A stretch of 10,057 nucleotides of DNA from Trichodesmium sp. jk18x7bins.61 (GTDB taxonomy: Bacteria; Cyanobacteriota; Cyanobacteriia; Cyanobacteriales; Microcoleaceae): assembly GCA_022822685.1 (NCBI GenBank), contig JAJEAQ010000408.1, forward strand, positions 1 through 10,057. The letters run 5' to 3'. The notes beneath the pieces are model-generated. The model saw only the letters and a program-made list of their open reading frames with translations, was not told the origin of the DNA and did not search any database. The translations under genes were made by a program, and so were the position numbers. Numbering within the stretch: the first letter of the stretch is position 1; the number at the start of each line of letters is the position of its first letter. Below, piece after piece: positions 1-8,255 of this stretch.

Positions 1-1569
1 CTTCAGTCATACTCAAGCCATTATCTGCAATAGAAATTACTATCCACTCCTCATCTACAACTTTAGTAGAAATTTTAATTTGACTGAGGTTTTTCCAAAC
101 TTCTTTTGGAGGGCGCTGCTGATTCATCAAGTGCATCAATAGCATTACTCAAAATATTCATCAATACCTGGTGCAGTTTACCAGAATAAAAATCTACTAA
201 TGGCAATTCTTGATATTCCTTAATAACCTTGATTTCTGGATCAAAAGATTTGGCTTTAATGGGGTTGCCTAAAATCATCAGTGTACTATTAATTGCTTCC
301 TGGAGCTTGACTTTTTTAAATTCTGCTTTTTCAAATCGAGAAAAGTTACGCATTGATTTAACTATTTCATAAATTATTTCTGTACCTATGTGCATAGATT
401 TGATGATTTTATCAAGGTCTTTTTTAACAAAATTTAGGTCGATTTCTACTATTTTATTTTGAATTTATGGAGTCGGCTCAGGATATTGCTGCTGATATAT
501 ATCTAGCAACTCTAGTATGTCTTGAATATATTCTTGAGCGGGAATAATATTCCCACGAATATAGCTAATAGGGTTGTTGATTTCATGAGCTACACCAGCT
601 ATCATTCGCCCTAAACTAGAAAAATTTTCTGTGTGTAGTAGTTGAGCATAAGTTGTCTGGAGTTTTTCTAGAGTTTTTTCCAGTTCCGCGATCGCTGTTT
701 CTAAATGGTATGATTGCGTTAATGTAGATTTCTCTGATACATCTAATAACTGATTTAATGTAGCATTTTCTGATTGAAGCTGTGCAATAATTTTATCTTG
801 ATCTTTTTCCTCAATTTTATTCACTGTCTGCTCTTGGCAATCTGAAAAAAAATTGGCAACAGTCGAAAGGCAAAATTGCAATTTTGACACTTAATGCTAA
901 TGGTTTTAATAAATCAATTGCATCTCTTGGTACTTTTACTTTCAAAAACATCAAAACAACAAACATATTTCCTGAAGGTAATAAACCGAAAAACAAATTA
1001 CAAATTTCACATTAAAAGGAATTACAAATGATTCCAGCGCTGGAATATATGAGCTACCAAAAGCATCAGCTACATAAAAGACATTGTACATTTTTTGTTC
1101 TAAGTCAGCTAATAAATTTGTGTCTGCTTGTAATACTTACTCGGCATCTAATCCTAATTGTTTGATTAGCTGTGATATTCATCATCGGAGTTTTAGCGAT
1201 CGCTTCTTTATTTGCTAAGGGAATTGCTTGATGTCCATCTGATTTTTTTCTTGTGTTCCATTCTGATTTTTCGCCAGCAGTAACAAGTAAAGTTAAACAT
1301 TTAAGATTAGGATTAATTGGCCGATTAGTTAATAATTGAGCAGCATGTTCTTGTAGCTCAGGAGTAAGTTATTTATATGGAATAGTCTGAAATTGACGAA
1401 TTAAAACCCAGGATTTTTCTTGACTATCTTTATTTATTATCCTCTCGTAAAGATACTGAATAATCTTATTACTTACCTCTTCTGTACTATGAATATTTTT
1501 TTCTATGTGGCGTAAAGCCAATCCACATTCAGACATATCTCTGAGGCAAAATTGAGTTATATCATACAT
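1..1569 (-). pseudogene. Decayed sensor histidine kinase (cyanobacterial N-terminal sensor domain + HisKA + HATPase), cut by left edge
   Basis: Remnant of a two-component sensor kinase. Reading from the ATG at 1569, an N-terminal domain (MYDITQFCLRDM..., then LLTNRPINPNLKCLTLLVTA, YNVFYVADAFGSSYIPA and FGLLPSGNMFVVLMFLKV) matches my memory of a sensor region common in Nostocales kinases. A coiled coil (about 800-680) leads to a HisKA H-box, GVAHEINNP, with phosphoacceptor His, then the N-box HQVLMNILSNAIDAL and the G1 box ADNGLSM at the edge. Pieces lie in different frames. In-frame TAA codons are at 1371-1369, 1139-1137 and 467-465. Frameshifts fall near 1150-1185, 1000, 865 and 105-125. Both sides of each lesion align to the same family, so this is one broken gene, not several small ones. 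It has no membrane segment, so the ancestral kinase was probably cytoplasmic. The stimulus is unknown. The end of the ATPase domain lies outside the window. Confidence 0.9.
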
Positions 1570-2184
1570 TTTTTTTCTTTCAAAATATCTATAGTCTCTG
1601 TGGTTTGAATGAGTGACAAAATTTAGGCAACAGACAATAGGGAGTAGAGAGTCATGTTCGGAGTTTACAATTATTAATTCGCGACATAAATAAAAATCTT
1701 ATTCACAGGTACAGGAACCAAGGAATCTAATCATAGACATTATCTACTTCAGAAATTATAGAAACTTAATTTTAACATAAAGATGTTTTAGATTAAGTAA
1801 AAATCTTCTTGCTAATCATTATTTAAGACTCATTTTGTTATATTTTTGGGCAATTCATAACTAAAGAGGAGAAATCAGGATAGAAAAAATATTTTGTGGT
1901 TATAGAAGCTTGAATTTATATACAGCATATACTCTAAGTGAGTCAGCAATCAGCAATCAGCAATCAGCAGTCAACTTTTGAATGAATGAAGCCAGCATGA
2001 TTTTTACTTTCTCAAATTCCGTTGTCAGGGGTTTGCGATCTGAGAATTTGAGGATTTAATACTAAATTCAAATAGCTTCTACTCAAAATTACAACTTCTA
2101 CCATTTATTTACATAAATCAGGAATAAGTAAGATCATATTTGGTCAATTTAAAAGAGGATTCTTGGCCTAAAAAACATATTGAA
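1570..2184. other. Non-coding spacer between the two dead kinases
   Basis: I see no gene here. It holds an STRR heptamer array (1943-1970) and a possible hairpin with 9-bp arms, CTCAAATTC at 2011-2019 and GAATTTGAG at 2044-2052. The rest is AT-rich, with no recognisable protein similarity in any frame. Confidence 0.6.
1943..1970. repeat. STRR heptamer array, four copies of TCAGCAA
   Basis: Four consecutive 7-bp units, three TCAGCAA followed by TCAGCAG. Short tandemly repeated heptamers of this kind are typical of heterocystous cyanobacterial spacers. No function is implied. Confidence 0.85.
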
Positions 2185-2296
2185 TATAGCAGTACGTTTT
2201 TTGGTTAGGACAAAAATCTGGGTTGAAAAGCAAGAGGCAAGAGACATGCATGCATGTATGCATAAGGATGTCCTAACCTTAATGCGTAGCGCTATA
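2185..2296. mobile_element. 112-bp MITE with 28-bp terminal inverted repeats (TATAGC...GTTAGGACA family)
   Basis: The left end at 2185-2212 begins TATAGC and ends GGTTAGGACA. The right end at 2269-2296 is its inverted copy, with TGTCCTAACC and GCTATA. The arms match exactly over TATAGC, TACG and GGTTAGGACA and differ in the middle. A start and end in TA suits a TA-targeting (IS630/Tc1-like) transposase, but none is encoded here, so it would be a non-autonomous element. The interior contains ATGCATGCATG-like sequence. A 79-codon open frame on the plus strand starts just before the element and reads through it; it looks like chance. The same termini recur at 6011-6230. Confidence 0.8.
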
Positions 2297-2553
2297 CCAT
2301 CAATTGAGAAGACGTATAGAGGACTTATAAAAATTGGAAAAAATCTGCTACAAATTCTGTTTATAGGAGGCGCGGAATTAGAAATAATCGGGGCAGGAAG
2401 TGTCCTGGCATGGGATTAGGAAGATGTCTATTATCAACATTATTTTTTCAAATTGGTATTCAACCTAATATTTACTGAAATAGAGATGGAGTAATTACAT
2501 ATTATTATTATTTTTGTTGTAGCCAGATATTTTTAAATTTCTATAAATTAAAT

Positions 2554-3941
2554 CTACAAAATTATTGCCAGATTATTCCTAATTATTCTTTGACTTGAAC
2601 TGGGCAATTTAATCACAAACTCAGTTCCTTTGTCGGACAGAGAATTACATTCTAACTCTCCCCCATGCTTATGTACTACAATTAAATGACTCATGGACAA
2701 CCCCAAAGTATTTACTTTCTCACTAGGTTTCGGATTCTCCAAAACTTCGTCAAGTTGATTTTTGATATTTTTAAGTATTCCCATTCCATTGTTAGCTATG
2801 ATAATTTTCACTCCATAAGATGGTATAAATAAAGTGATAATAATGATCCGATTAGGAATTTTTAAAATTTCGCGATAAGCCACGATAAGTCAATTTTTTT
2901 TGGTAATTATCTTCTTCTAAAGACTCAATTGTGTTGACTAACAAATTCATAAATACTTGATTTAAGGTATGGGGATAACAGTGAATGTGAGGTAAATCTC
3001 CATAATTTTTAACAGCTTCAATCTCTTGACGCTGACTATTCGCTCTTAATCGATGCTGTAAGATCGTTAGGGTATTCTCTAAACCATTATTAATATCAAA
3101 AGAGACTTTAGAGGTACTATCCGCTCTCGCAAAACTCCACAATGATGTGCTAATTTCATTAATTCGAGCGCTAGCTACTTTGATGGAAGATAACATTTTA
3201 GGTAGTTCTTATAGTATAAAACCTATATCCATATTTTCTGCATCTTTTTGAATTATTGAGCCAGGACGAGGAAATTGCTTTTGATATAGTTTGATGTGAT
3301 TAATCATTGCCTGGAGATATATTTGAGCTAAGTTGAGATTACCAACAACTATACAAACTGGATTATTAAATTCATGGGCAATGTCAGCAACTAACACCCC
3401 AATACTAGACATCTTTTCATTTTGAATTAGCTGAAACTGAGTTTCTTTCAGTTGTTCTAGAGACTGAGAAAGTGCAGCTGTTCTTTCTTTGACTCTCTCT
3501 TCCGGTTCAGATGCAGCTTTTGGCAATGCCATTTCTGCTACAGTCCGTTCTTCAATCTCATGTTGTAAACGTATATGTATATTGATTCTAGCTAAAAGTT
3601 ATTCTGTTTTAAATGGTTTAACAATATAGTCTACAGCTCCCAAATTTAGACCTTTAATTCTTGGTTCTGGAGCAGAAACAGCAGTCATAAAAATAATCGG
3701 AATATTTTTAGTTTTTTCTAACTCTTGCAAGCGGCTACAAGTTTCAAAGCCATCTATTCCTGGCATCATTACATCTAGCAAAATTAAATCTGGCAAGACA
3801 TTTTTTAGATTTTCAATCGCGCTTTCTCCATCCTCTGCTATCATTAGATTAAAACCAGATATTTCTAAGATATTCAACATTAGTTTGGTATTGCGATAAT
3901 CATTATCCACTATCATAATTGTGTATTTTTTTCTGATTCAT
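2554..3941 (-). pseudogene. Decayed response-regulator/histidine-kinase fusion
   Basis: Remnant of a hybrid signalling protein. The original start is probably the ATG at 3941-3939, which has a good ribosome site; that frame shifts in an A7 run (3932-3926) and continues at 3916. A receiver domain follows (LLDVMMPGIDGFE with phosphoacceptor Asp; KPF with conserved Lys), then a TAA at 3601-3599 where TEELLARI is expected. Next come a coiled coil (KERTAALSQSLEQLKETQ), the H-box DIAHEFNNP, a TAA at 3211-3209 (DIGFIL*ELPKMLSSIK), the N-box LNQVFMNLLVNTIESL, a frameshift near 2885, and an ATPase tail (ANNGMG, TLGLSMSHLIVVHKHGG, GTEFVIKLP). The G1 box reads NNGMG, so the Asp that contacts adenine is Asn and ATP binding would be impaired even without the other lesions. 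It lies upstream of, and in the same orientation as, the second dead kinase, so the two may once have shared a pathway. Confidence 0.9.
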
Positions 3942-3946
3942 GGAAA

Positions 3947-3952
3947 TTCCTC
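3947..3952 (-). promoter_or_regulatory. Ribosome binding site GAGGAA for the dead receiver-kinase
   Basis: GAGGAA on the minus strand lies five bases before the ATG at 3941-3939. This supports that ATG as the ancestral start and shows that the first open stretch of the receiver (from 3916) is entered only after a frameshift in a run of seven A. Confidence 0.6.
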
Positions 3953-4594
3953 TACAATTTTTAATTGCTGAAATTGATAACTTTTGCTAGTCATCCTAAA
4001 ATCTCAATTCATAAATATACTTAGGTTAATTGAAGGCAGGGCAAAAGTCAATCTAAATCAGCTTAGACATAATTTATTTTTATTGCCACTTTCACCTATC
4101 AGCTAGTATCTCACAATCTACCACCCACACCCACAGAAAATTTTCCTAATCAAATATAATTTTTGTATAATGATTATTGATTATGGTAAATTATGATTTA
4201 GATGTAGTAAAAAGAAAGAAGATAAGTTGTTAGAGATGCACGACCCCAAATTATTGAAAATCACCAAAATTGATCATAAAGTAGGGGATTCATACCTAAC
4301 ATCTCGCTTCCCTCTAGTGCAGCAACTAAACTAATAGCCATAAGTAGGTAGGCAAAATTAAACACCAAATAACTGAACAAAATAAATTTTTCCGAACCAT
4401 TATAATTCCTGATTTATGGTTCCTAATTCCTCCACTGCAAAATTAACTTTATTTCTGACTAAGTACTTACATCATATATCATATATATGAAAACGTGAAA
4501 TAGCAGTCTGATTACGATTTTGTTACCACTTATATTAAGAAGGAAACGATGCTGTAAAAATCTCAACCATTACTAATAAAATATCTAAATATTC
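3953..4594. other. Intergenic region between divergent genes, no gene seen
   Basis: This AT-rich spacer of about 640 bp separates the minus-strand kinase remnant from the plus-strand glycosyltransferase, so it should have held promoters for both. I see AT-rich alternating stretches such as CATATATCATATATATG near 4470-4490, but no reliable promoter pair, RNA gene or coding frame. Confidence 0.5.
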
Positions 4595-4599
4595 AGGAG
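4595..4599 (+). promoter_or_regulatory. Ribosome binding site AGGAG for the glycosyltransferase
   Basis: AGGAG lies ten bases before the TTG at 4610. No in-frame ATG near the protein N-terminus competes, so this site supports the TTG start. Confidence 0.5.
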
Positions 4600-4609
4600 T
4601 AATATTCTA

Positions 4610-5809
4610 TTGCATATTATTATTGAAGGGTGGCGTTTTTTACCTCACTCTTATGCGATCGTCAATCAATTCCAACTACTAGAAATGCTTAACCGAAAGC
4701 ATCTAAAAATTTCCCATCGGGATATGCCTTACGTTAGCAAAAATTGGCAACCAGTCACAGGTTTATTTCCCCCTACTTTAGAAGCAGCATTACGAAACAT
4801 CCCTAGCCCATCATCCCAACAACCTGCCGATGCAACATTGCGAATGTATGCTCCCTTTAATCTTAGTTGCTCCACTACCAAACGCACAGCAGTTTTTGGT
4901 TCGACTGAGTGGGGTATTGTCACCAAATCTATTATTAACGGAATGGATGTCAATTCCTTTGCAGAAGCTCATTCTCAAGGAGATACAATCATCATTACCC
5001 CTTCCAACTGGTCAAAAAATGGCTTGATTCGCAGTGGAGCCGAAGCCAGTCGTATTGTTGTTGTGCCTCACGGTGTCAACCCTAATATTTATCATCCTTT
5101 ACCCACTGCTGAAAGAAAAACCCTGCGCCAAAAGTTAGGTATTGATAACTATTTTGTGTTTCTTAACGTTGGGGTGATGTGTAACAGCAGTCAAGGAGTA
5201 GGGCGTTTACTGAAAGCATTTGCTACCATTGTTGATCATTATCCAGATACCAAACTCATTCTTAAGGGAAGGGATGCTATTTTTCCCTCTAAAGATTCTA
5301 TTGCTAAAGCTAGTAAACTTTCACTCACCGACGCAGAGATGGAAAAAGTGCAATCTCGAATCATCTATGTTGGTAATACTCTTTCATTTCTTGAGCTAGC
5401 TCAACTTTATCAAAGTGCTAATGCTTATGTTTCTCCATATTTAGCGGAAGGTTTCAATTTGCCTATTTTAGAAGCAGCAGCTTGTGGTTTACCTACGATC
5501 TGTACAAAAGGTGGTCCTACGGACGATTTTACTAACTCTGACTTTGCTTTAGCAATTGATAGTAAGCTCCAGACTAATCATACCAATGATGGAGATACTC
5601 TCCACTTTGTAGTACCAAAACAAGAACATCTGATTGAGTTGATGCAAACAGTTATTGAAAAAACTTTATTCTTAGACAAAGCTCGTGAAGCAGGGCCGAA
5701 ATGGGTACTTCAGCATTTCACCTGGAAGCAAGTAGTAGATAAGTTGTTAGATGCGCTTATACCTTCTGTAAAACTTAGTAGACCAACTTTTGAGCCAATT
5801 ATTTTGTAA
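4610..5809 (+). CDS. GT4-type (GT-B fold) glycosyltransferase, 399 aa
   Basis: Intact retaining glycosyltransferase that probably moves a sugar from a nucleotide-sugar to a glycan or lipid acceptor in the cytoplasm or at the inner membrane face; donor and acceptor cannot be read from sequence. The N-terminal acceptor-side domain (about residues 1-170) begins IIEGWRFLPHSYAIVNQFQ. The C-terminal donor-binding domain follows, with VVVPHGVNPNIYHPL as linker, then FLNVGV, KLILKGRD, and the signature EGFNLPILEAAACGLPTIC, in which E280 and E288 form the family's E-x7-E pair. The protein ends in a C-terminal helix region (QHFTWKQVVDKLLDAL). There is no signal peptide or membrane segment. The start is a TTG at 4610, giving MHIIIEGWRF, which is where the fold begins, with AGGAG upstream. 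About 400 residues is normal for the family. It stands alone, with no sugar-biosynthesis neighbours, and is the only undamaged gene in the left two thirds of the window. Confidence 0.85.
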   Translation: MHIIIEGWRFLPHSYAIVNQFQLLEMLNRKHLKISHRDMPYVSKNWQPVTGLFPPTLEAALRNIPSPSSQQPADATLRMYAPFNLSCSTTKRTAVFGSTEWGIVTKSIINGMDVNSFAEAHSQGDTIIITPSNWSKNGLIRSGAEASRIVVVPHGVNPNIYHPLPTAERKTLRQKLGIDNYFVFLNVGVMCNSSQGVGRLLKAFATIVDHYPDTKLILKGRDAIFPSKDSIAKASKLSLTDAEMEKVQSRIIYVGNTLSFLELAQLYQSANAYVSPYLAEGFNLPILEAAACGLPTICTKGGPTDDFTNSDFALAIDSKLQTNHTNDGDTLHFVVPKQEHLIELMQTVIEKTLFLDKAREAGPKWVLQHFTWKQVVDKLLDALIPSVKLSRPTFEPIIL

Positions 5810-5839
5810 AGAGTACAAACAGTTTTGTGAAAATAAAAA

Positions 5840-5860
5840 GTCAAAAATCAAAAGTCAAAA
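5840..5860. repeat. STRR heptamer array, three copies of (G/A)TCAAAA
   Basis: Three 7-bp units, GTCAAAA, ATCAAAA and GTCAAAA, lie just after the glycosyltransferase stop. They are of the same class as the array at 1943 but with a different unit. Confidence 0.75.
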
Positions 5861-6010
5861 GTTAGATGGTGTAACCGGAAAACTTTGACATCAGCATATT
5901 TACAGCACTTTTTATAATCAGAAGGTACAAAACTTGGGGTTTTAGGCAATAGCCCATCTGATATTCAGGGAAAGTATAATGTACCTCACCAACATTAAAA
6001 ATGCTGTACA

Positions 6011-6230
6011 CTATAGCAGTCGCCAGAGCAGTTAGGACATGGAATAGAAGTAGTATTTATTAAGATAGGGATTCGCGTTTCATGTGCGTAGCAAAGCGCT
6101 CTGGGAAGGAATCTCCTAATTATGACCCTACCCTCTAGTTACGATCTATCTAGAAAATTTTGATTGCTTACGAAATGTCATTGAGTATGTCTTGCGATTA
6201 GCATCCTAACCATCTTGGCGGTTGCTATAG
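6011..6230. mobile_element. 220-bp MITE of the TATAGC...GTTAGGA family
   Basis: The left end at 6011-6040 reads CTATAGCA, CGCCA, GTTAGGACAT in order. The right end at 6201-6230 is the inverted copy (ATCCTAAC, TGGCG, TGCTATAG). The roughly 30-bp arms match in three blocks and share TATAGC and GTTAGGA with the element at 2185-2296. The interior of about 160 bp contains no open frame that looks like a transposase. A TA duplication is compatible with both ends (TATAGC...GCTATA). This supports a non-autonomous family moved by one transposase encoded elsewhere. Confidence 0.8.
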
Positions 6231-6338
6231 CTTTGATCTCACTCCATCTATAATCTTTGATTTAGATGGAATATGAAGTGCCTGGCTCAAGCTTGCCCAC
6301 GAGCACGAGTCATAAGAAATGCATACTCCCTTAACCCC

Positions 6339-6561
6339 CAGGGCTGTTGCCTCCAGGGGAGTCGCTTCGCTTTCATTCTTGATGAAAAATTTAAACCTTC
6401 ATTTGTTCAAAGCCTTTGCTACTGACGAATGCCAAATTTTTTCCTAATAATTTATTAATTATCAGAAAATATTTGCTGAACATTGCACTGCATAAAGTTC
6501 ATACCGATGAAATTTTTTTAGAATGAAAACGAAGTTCCTCCCCCGGGAGGCAGCAGCCCTG
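6339..6561. mobile_element. 223-bp foldback element with about 42-bp inverted ends and a 10-bp target duplication
   Basis: The left arm (6339-6379) begins CAGGGCTGTTGCCTCC and continues to CTTCGCTTTCATTCT. The right arm (6520-6561), read on the other strand, begins CAGGGCTGCTGCCTCC and continues to CTTCGTTTTCATTCT. Immediately outside, CCTTAACCCC occurs at 6329-6338 and again at 6562-6571, a perfect 10-bp direct repeat as left by transposition. No transposase frame is present inside. The middle is AT-rich, with a weak secondary inverted repeat around TAATAATTTATTAATTAT. The ends do not resemble the TATAGC family, so this is a second type of non-autonomous element. I do not recognise its parent insertion sequence. 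Confidence 0.8.
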
Positions 6562-6654
6562 CCTTAACCCCAGGAAAATACAAGCAACAAAAAAAAACTT
6601 GATGATGGCTATGTAAAAAAAGGTCAAGTCTCGAGCTATCAGCTTTTACCGTAC

Positions 6655-6682
6655 GTAGGGACATTCCATGGAACGTCCCTAC
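6655..6682. repeat. 28-bp palindrome centred on TTCCATGGAA
   Basis: GTAGGGAC and ATTCC at the left mirror GGAAC and GTCCCTAC at the right, with one mismatched pair across 28 bp. It could be a small mobile repeat or a hairpin in a transcript. It has no poly-T tail, so I do not call it a terminator. Confidence 0.6.
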
Positions 6683-7064
6683 ATCACATAATCGTCACTC
6701 CCGCTTACTCTCGGAGCGATCGTAGATTATAGATGGGGACTATTACGAGGGATTCTGTTTAACTTTCAGCTAGAAATTCAGGGGTTTAAGTCCCCAAAAA
6801 ATCAGATGATTTGGTGGCCTTTAATTCGTGGTGAGCAGCAATCCCCCACTCATTAATTCTGAAGCGGAGCGGGCGTGCTGTATTCTGACTCCTGCTTCAA
6901 TTGATTTTCAGTTTTGCCATGGGTCTATAATGTTAATAATTTAGGCTTTTCTTTATTTAGGACGATAGAAGTTGATATTATAATAATTGTACTTATGTCT
7001 CAGAAACACATTCTCGAATTTATCTATTTCTCTGGGGCAAATTATACGACTAACTTTTAATTAT
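6683..7064. other. Spacer upstream of the GTPase gene, no gene seen
   Basis: No coding frame with recognisable similarity. It contains a small GGGGTTTAAGTCCCC hairpin near 6781-6795, an STRR-like stretch around TTCTGACTCCTG near 6883, and a possible promoter for the downstream gene. The in-frame extension of the GTPase frame back to a TTG at 6987 is not family-like and is left out of the gene. Confidence 0.5.
6901..6931 (+). promoter_or_regulatory. Possible sigma-70-type promoter for the GTPase gene
   Basis: TTGATT at 6901-6906 and TATAAT at 6926-6931 are separated by 19 bases, slightly long. It is the only consensus -10 box in the spacer with a passable -35. A second TATAAT at 6979-6984 lacks one. 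The proposal rests on motif match alone. Confidence 0.3.
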
Positions 7065-8138
7065 ATGAAGACGATGCCATCAACAACTACTCAGTTACAG
7101 ACCTCAAATATGGATACACAAAAATATGGTTTACCAGTAACAATAATTACAGGTTTTCTTGGTAGTGGAAAAACTACTCTACTTAACCATATATTACAAA
7201 ATCAACAAGGTGTTAAAACCGCAGTTTTAGTCAATGAATTTGGAGAAATTGGTATTGATAATGAATTAATTGTCACTACTAATGCAGATGACACTATGGT
7301 CGAACTGAGCAATGGTTGTGTTTGCTGCACTATTAATGAAGATTTGATTGATGCTGTTTATAAGGTTTTAGAAAGACCAGAAAAAGTTGATTATATGGTA
7401 GTAGAAACTACTGGTTTGGCTGATCCATTGCCAGTAGCTTTAACTTTTTTGGGTACTGAGTTACGAGAGCTGACTCGTTTAGATTCAATTGTAACTTTAG
7501 TAGATGCTGCTAACTACAGTATTGATTTGTTTAATAGTCAAGCAGCCCACAGTCAAATTGTTTATAGTGATATTATTTTATTGAATAAAATTGATCTGGT
7601 TGATCCGGGAGATTTAGATTTACTGGAAGTGAAAATTAGGGACATTAAAAAAGATGCGAGAATTATCAGAACTAGGCAATCACAAGTAGCTTTACCCTTA
7701 ATTCTTAGTGTAGGTTTATTTGAATCAGATAAATATTTTGATTCAGACATAGCAGCTCATAGCTATGACCATGACCATCACCATAACCATGACCATGACC
7801 ATCACCATCACGACCATGACCATGACCATCATCATCATTCCCACCACTTAGAAAATGATGGATTTACTTCTATTTCTTTCCAAAGCGATAAGCCTCTTTC
7901 TATAAAAAAATTCCAAGATTTTTTGGATAATAAATTATCAGCAAATGTATTCAGAGCTAAGGGGATTTTGTGGTTTGAAGAAAGTCCTCTACGACATATT
8001 TTTCACTTGAGTGGTAAGCGGTTTACTATTGATGATGATGAGTGGAAAGGTACTCGGAAAAATCAATTGGTTTTGATTGGTCAGAATTTAGACCATGAGC
8101 AGTTGCGATCGCAATTGGAAGACTGTGTTATTTCTTAA
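7065..8138 (+). CDS. COG0523/CobW-type GTPase, probable zinc or cobalt metallochaperone, 357 aa
   Basis: Cytoplasmic G3E-family GTPase thought to hand a metal ion to a target protein while hydrolysing GTP. Residues 30-38 are the Walker A loop GFLGSGKTT. GCVCC at 84-88 is the family's metal-binding CxCC. ETTGLADP at 114-121 covers the switch region, and NKID at 174-177 gives guanine specificity. Residues 235-261 are an almost pure His/Asp stretch (18 His, 7 Asp), a metal-binding loop. The CobW C-terminal domain follows (FRAKGILWFEESP, HIFHLSGKRFTIDDDEW). I chose the ATG at 7065 because MKTMPSTTTQLQ resembles cyanobacterial homologues; ATGs at 7074 and 7110 are alternatives. No strong ribosome site marks any of them. 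In cyanobacteria some members are Zur-regulated, but I see no convincing Zur box. The gene is undamaged. dtd follows 117 bases downstream in the same direction. Confidence 0.93.
   Translation: MKTMPSTTTQLQTSNMDTQKYGLPVTIITGFLGSGKTTLLNHILQNQQGVKTAVLVNEFGEIGIDNELIVTTNADDTMVELSNGCVCCTINEDLIDAVYKVLERPEKVDYMVVETTGLADPLPVALTFLGTELRELTRLDSIVTLVDAANYSIDLFNSQAAHSQIVYSDIILLNKIDLVDPGDLDLLEVKIRDIKKDARIIRTRQSQVALPLILSVGLFESDKYFDSDIAAHSYDHDHHHNHDHDHHHHDHDHDHHHHSHHLENDGFTSISFQSDKPLSIKKFQDFLDNKLSANVFRAKGILWFEESPLRHIFHLSGKRFTIDDDEWKGTRKNQLVLIGQNLDHEQLRSQLEDCVIS
7767..7847 (+). repeat. GACCAT-type coding repeat specifying the His/Asp loop
   Basis: The 81 bp are built mostly from GACCAT and CATCAC units, a low-complexity tract within the GTPase gene. 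Period-6 DNA of this kind can change length by slippage without shifting the frame, which would change the number of metal ligands. Confidence 0.8.
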
Positions 8139-8255
8139 AAAGGTTAATGAATCAGGAGGAATTCCCGTCAGACAAGTTACACCTATAAAAAATAGAGAGT
8201 CAAGATTTTTCTAACTTCTCTCTCCTAGCTACGGACTACTGATGACTAGAAATAT

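Noticed and set aside
1943..1970. CRISPR-like array
   Set aside because: The units are 7-bp tandem copies without spacers, so they are an STRR and not a CRISPR.
2180..2419. Plus-strand 79-codon open frame
   Set aside because: It begins just before and runs through the MITE at 2185-2296, has no recognisable domain and lacks a ribosome site.
4729..5027. Two short frames within the glycosyltransferase
   Set aside because: Both overlap the intact gene in other frames and show no features of their own.
6775..6800. GGGGTTTAAGTCCCC as an IS200/IS605 end or guide RNA remnant
   Set aside because: A four-base-pair hairpin alone is too little; no transposase or TnpB fragment is visible nearby.
6987..7064. 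N-terminal extension of the GTPase from a TTG
   Set aside because: The extra 26 residues are not family-like. The ATG at 7065 gives the usual N-terminus and there is no ribosome site before the TTG.
8190..8225. Possible terminator AGAGAG...CTCTCT between the GTPase gene and dtd
   Set aside because: The stem is short and interrupted, and no T run follows the second arm.
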